From assembly GCF_039521975.1 (NCBI RefSeq), contig NZ_BAAACZ010000002.1:32424-96423 (forward strand): a DNA stretch of 64,000 nucleotides. Direction: 5' to 3'. Position numbers and translations under genes: made by a program. Shown here piece after piece: positions 61,525 to 64,000 of this stretch; position 1 is the first letter of the stretch; each line of letters begins with the position of its first letter. Below the pieces are notes generated by a model that did not search any database, was not told the DNA's origin, and saw only the letters and a list, made by a program, of their open reading frames with translations. Source of the DNA: Alkalibacillus silvisoli (GTDB lineage Bacteria > Bacillota > Bacilli > Bacillales > Alkalibacillaceae).

Positions 61525-61899
61525 TCAGCTTTCTTTTTTCTGTTCCTTTATATAATTTTTGGAATTATATTTTTCATCAAATTCCTTACCTTCTAAGTCC
61601 TTATCAAGAGTTAACGGCTGTTTACAAAACATACACGCATCAACTCGCCCTAACATTTTTGTACTTTTACCACACTCGGGACATTGTATTGGTACAGCTT
61701 TTGTTGATAGCATGCCAATCCAGAAGTAAATGACAGTACTTAAGCCGATCGCAACGACACCTAACATCATAAAGACTAACATTAACCATTCTGTGTTACG
61801 GAAAAACAGACCAATGTACATAATGATCATACCAGCAAAAATAAGACCTAACGCTACTGATCTTATTTTATTGATTTTATTACTATATTTTAAGGCCAT
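61525..61899 (-). CDS. ygzB: YgzB (UPF0295) two-helix zinc-ribbon protein
   Basis: 124 residues. Two helices (15-35, 42-62), then a zinc ribbon CPEC ... CMFC. Position between perR and ygxA as in B. subtilis. Function unknown. Confidence 0.92.
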   Translation of the reverse strand: MALKYSNKINKIRSVALGLIFAGMIIMYIGLFFRNTEWLMLVFMMLGVVAIGLSTVIYFWIGMLSTKAVPIQCPECGKSTKMLGRVDACMFCKQPLTLDKDLEGKEFDEKYNSKNYIKEQKKES

Positions 61900-62064
61900 T
61901 TTTAGTACCTCCTTTTATTAAACTATAAATTCTATTATTACCATCATAATGAACTAAGACAACTGAAGTATAGCATAATTTTTGTGACATGTATGTGAAG
62001 TGAAAGGATTTTTGAAAGTTTTGTCGAAATATATGAATTAGAGTAAGTTTAGGAGGAAATGAAA

Positions 62065-62934
62065 ATGGAAGATGTGTTACGTCCAATATATCAAGAAAGA
62101 GCAAGTAGTTCTAATACATTGGGTATATTATTGTTGGAGAAAGTTGATAGTAATAACACGGTAACGGATCAGTTTGATTGTATTTTATTAATAATTGTAA
62201 AAGAAGCTCATGAAAGCTGGTATGTAAAACATTATGAGTTTGATGGAAAGAAAGCAGCTATGCACATAGTTACAGAAGAATTATTAGTTGAATGGATTGA
62301 AACTAGTGGGTATCGTAAAGTTGTTGAATGGTTAACCAGAGGGAAAATAATTTTTGACCGTAATGAATACTTAGCTGAATTAAAGTCAAAGCTTCGCGAC
62401 TTCCCGGAACAAACGAGAAAACTTAGAAAAGCAATTGAATTTGCAAAACTAGTTAGATCTTACCGTGAATGTAAAGAACTATTTGAAACGAAACACTATT
62501 TAGATGCTAATAGCTTAATGATCCGCTCATTACATTACTTAGCTCGATTAGCAGTTTTAGAAAAAGGCTTTCATCCAGAAATCATAGTATGGCATCAAGT
62601 TAAACGAATAGACCCTGAAGTTTATAAACTATACCATGAATTAATTGAAAGTGAAGAACCAGTCGAAAAACGTATAAAGTTAATGATGTTAGCAAGTGAC
62701 TTTGCCATTCATTCAAGAGCATTGCAAGGGGCAGAACATTTATTAGAAATCATGAACCAAAAAGAGGAACCTTGGACGTTTGGAGATTTAAAAATACATC
62801 CTGAAATTAAACATTACACATTAGATCTTTCTATATTACTAGAATACTTAGTAGAAAGAGAGATCGTAGAAACAAAGTTATTAGAGACTAAAGGGAAAAA
62901 AGTCTTTCACCGTTGTTACCTAATTAAACAATAA
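62065..62934 (+). CDS. ygxA: YgxA-like nucleotidyltransferase-fold protein
   Basis: 289 residues from the ATG at 62065, eight bases after GGAGGAA; an ATG at 62059 is closer. N-terminal strand-rich region (LGILLLEKVDS ... QFDCILLIIV) resembles a nucleotidyltransferase core, followed by an all-helical part. Last gene before the rRNA operon as in B. subtilis. Function unknown. Confidence 0.85.
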   Translation: MEDVLRPIYQERASSSNTLGILLLEKVDSNNTVTDQFDCILLIIVKEAHESWYVKHYEFDGKKAAMHIVTEELLVEWIETSGYRKVVEWLTRGKIIFDRNEYLAELKSKLRDFPEQTRKLRKAIEFAKLVRSYRECKELFETKHYLDANSLMIRSLHYLARLAVLEKGFHPEIIVWHQVKRIDPEVYKLYHELIESEEPVEKRIKLMMLASDFAIHSRALQGAEHLLEIMNQKEEPWTFGDLKIHPEIKHYTLDLSILLEYLVEREIVETKLLETKGKKVFHRCYLIKQ

Positions 62935-62940
62935 TAATAG

Positions 62941-62981
62941 AAAATCCGAACGATTCATCGTAAATGAATTCTTCGGATTTT
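62941..62981. terminator. CCGAACG-type terminator repeat after ygxA
   Basis: AAAATCCGAACGATTCAT and ATGAATTCTTCGGATTTTT pair with one mismatch. Confidence 0.8.
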
Positions 62982-63009
62982 TACGTTTCGATATCGGTAC
63001 ATCAAAAAA

Positions 63010-63112
63010 GCTTAAGCGCTGATAAAAGGGCCCCGAGCGCTGATAAAATAGTCGGAACGCTGATAAAAGTATCTGAGCGCTGATAAAGACCCCCCGAGCG
63101 CTGATAAAATGA
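63010..63112. repeat. Five tandem GAGCGCTGATAAA units
   Basis: Five units of 20-21 bp with core (A/G)(A/G)CGCTGATAAA and variable remainder, after the terminator and CGATATCGGTACATCAAAAAA. The longest array of this kind in the window. Confidence 0.8.
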
Positions 63113-63560
63113 GCAACTCAGGGCAAAAGCTCAACTTACACAAGGCATCAAGTTAACAAACTTCCTCCTCTTTTAAGGGTATGCCACTTATGTGGGGTTG
63201 CTTTATTGTGATAGAGTTTGTTCATAATAAAATTCTTCTATAATAAATGAGTTGTTTTAGAGTTTAACTTATTTTTGTATTGTGTTAAGCGTAAGTGTGA
63301 CTTGTCACCGGTCGATTAACACATATGCCCTTAGTAAATCTGCAAACAATTTGTTGAGGACCTAAAATCCATCACGGTAAATGGAAGTACGTCTTCTTTG
63401 GGGGAGACTCGTCGTAAAATTAAGTACAGATGCTATGGAAGCCTGCTCTTGTGGCTAACATCCACTCTAAATCGCCAAGGGCAGTTGGGAAGTATCTACC
63501 TATAGTGAATAATAATGGACTTTAAGATAGGTTGAACAAAAGGAAAAAAAGTCCAGTTAA
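63113..63560. other. Gene-free stretch, diverged intergenic repeat
   Basis: No credible gene. The part 63300-63525 shares scattered words with 22550-22757 (AAGTACGTC, GGCAG, GGACTTTAA), so it may be a decayed copy of the same element. Confidence 0.35.
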
Positions 63561-63577
63561 TTTGTTTGTGAAAATTA

Positions 63578-63607
63578 TTGACGGGTAAAATATATACATG
63601 CTATATT
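63578..63607 (+). promoter_or_regulatory. rRNA promoter P1
   Basis: TTGACG, 18 bases, TATATT, followed by a GTCGC word near the expected start. Confidence 0.7.
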
Positions 63608-63682
63608 TATAAACGTCGCATTGAGAGAGACATCTTAAATAAACAGCTAACCAAGTAAGTGAGCTAAGCGACAAAATAGTTA

Positions 63683-63711
63683 TTGACTTAAGAGTCAAAA
63701 CTTGATATATT
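63683..63711 (+). promoter_or_regulatory. rRNA promoter P2
   Basis: TTGACT, 17 bases, TATATT; then AAGAGTCGCTTTTTTG and its complement GCGAC. Confidence 0.85.
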
Positions 63712-63776
63712 ATAAGAGTCGCTTTTTTGCGAGCGACACAAAACAACAAATGTGTTCAAACATTTCAAAAAAGTTA

Positions 63777-63805
63777 TTGACTTGATACCTTTTAAATGTT
63801 AAATT
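63777..63805 (+). promoter_or_regulatory. rRNA promoter P3
   Basis: TTGACT, 17 bases, TAAATT; then GAGTCGCTTTTTTGAGGTGGCGC. Confidence 0.85.
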
Positions 63806-63876
63806 AGTTGAGTCGCTTTTTTGAGGTGGCGCACAACAACAACACAAAAGTTGTTAATCAAAAATATAAAAAGTTG

Positions 63877-63905
63877 TTGACGAAATGTTACTGGCTTGTT
63901 ATATT
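63877..63905 (+). promoter_or_regulatory. rRNA promoter P4
   Basis: TTGACG, 17 bases, TATATT; then AAAGTCGCTTTTTGAAGCGGCGC and CTTGAAAACTAAAC, the usual leader wording before 16S rRNA in Bacillaceae. Confidence 0.88.
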
Positions 63906-63989
63906 AATAAAGTCGCTTTTTGAAGCGGCGCACTTCGAACCTTGAAAACTAAACAAAATAGCCTGTCGTCAATTCTAGTTTTCTTCTTA

Positions 63990-64000
63990 TTGACTTGTAG
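63990..64000 (+). promoter_or_regulatory. -35 of a further rRNA promoter (cut by window edge)
   Basis: TTGACT at 63990-63995; its -10 would lie past the window. Confidence 0.4.

Noticed and set aside
12888..63112. GAGCGCTGATAAA arrays as CRISPR
   Set aside because: Units are ~21 bp with only ~8 variable bases, too short for spacers, and no cas genes are near.
63522..63749. Minus-strand 75-codon frame near the right end
   Set aside because: It covers two rRNA promoters in antisense, has no ribosome site and no recognisable content.

Overview
The window comes from a low-GC, endospore-forming member of the Bacillaceae, probably a moderately halophilic one. Evidence for the group is long gene-order conservation with Bacillus subtilis: yfkJ-yfkI-yfkH-yfkF, pdaA-yfjP, yfhF-recX-yfhH-yfhP-mutY-sspE-ygaC-ygaD, and ygaE-gsaB-ygaF-perR-ygzB-ygxA followed by an rRNA operon. 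Spore genes (gamma-type SASP, PdaA, a probable Ena-like appendage gene pair) fit this. Many acidic proteins and a complete carnitine-to-glycine-betaine locus suggest life under osmotic stress.

Layout. 1-1.1 kb: the end of an IS21-type element that has cut a GPH-family sugar:cation symporter. 1.2-5.1 kb: an Ena-like (DUF3992-like) gene preceded by a 24-codon Cys-containing ORF, a CAP-domain secreted protein, an unknown acidic protein and a CocE/S15 hydrolase. 5.4-11.5 kb: a minus-strand operon coding for a BKACE enzyme, carnitine dehydrogenase, a hotdog thioesterase and an OpuA-like ABC importer, with a divergently spaced TetR gene; three matching palindromes sit in the two promoters. 11.6-22.5 kb: GmhB-like phosphatase, a Pro/Gly-rich coat-like protein, a FAD/Rieske oxidoreductase, a PAS-PAS-PAS-GGDEF cyclase, a K+/H+ antiporter, an EamA transporter, MreBH, YflJ and a Cys-cluster protein. 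22.9-31.5 kb: mostly the yfk/yfj block.

31.7-40.5 kb: a type IV pilus locus. Order: a divergent minor pilin with a long repeat-rich C-terminal part, then PilV-like and PilX-like prepilins, PilB, PilC, PilA, PilD, PilM, PilN, PilO. PilB begins with a recognisable MshEN-type c-di-GMP-binding region, and the GGDEF protein at 14.8 kb retains both active site and I-site, so second-messenger control of the pilus is a reasonable hypothesis. No PilT is present here.

40.7-64 kb: a yxlEFG-like ABC module without sigY, a GNAT gene with a structured leader and, upstream of it, a tRNA-shaped small RNA candidate; then the yfh/yga block interrupted by a MoxR-DUF58-membrane protein operon; and finally at least four tandem sigma-A promoters leading into an rRNA operon whose 16S gene lies just past the right edge.

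Intergenic space is unusually rich in dispersed repeats: six terminator hairpins sharing the stem CCGAACG/CGTTCGG, tandem units built on GAGCGCTGATAAA, short elements bounded by ATCAAAATGC/GCATTTTGAT, and a 278-bp MITE-like element. All function calls rest on reading of motifs and remembered families; no database search was run.
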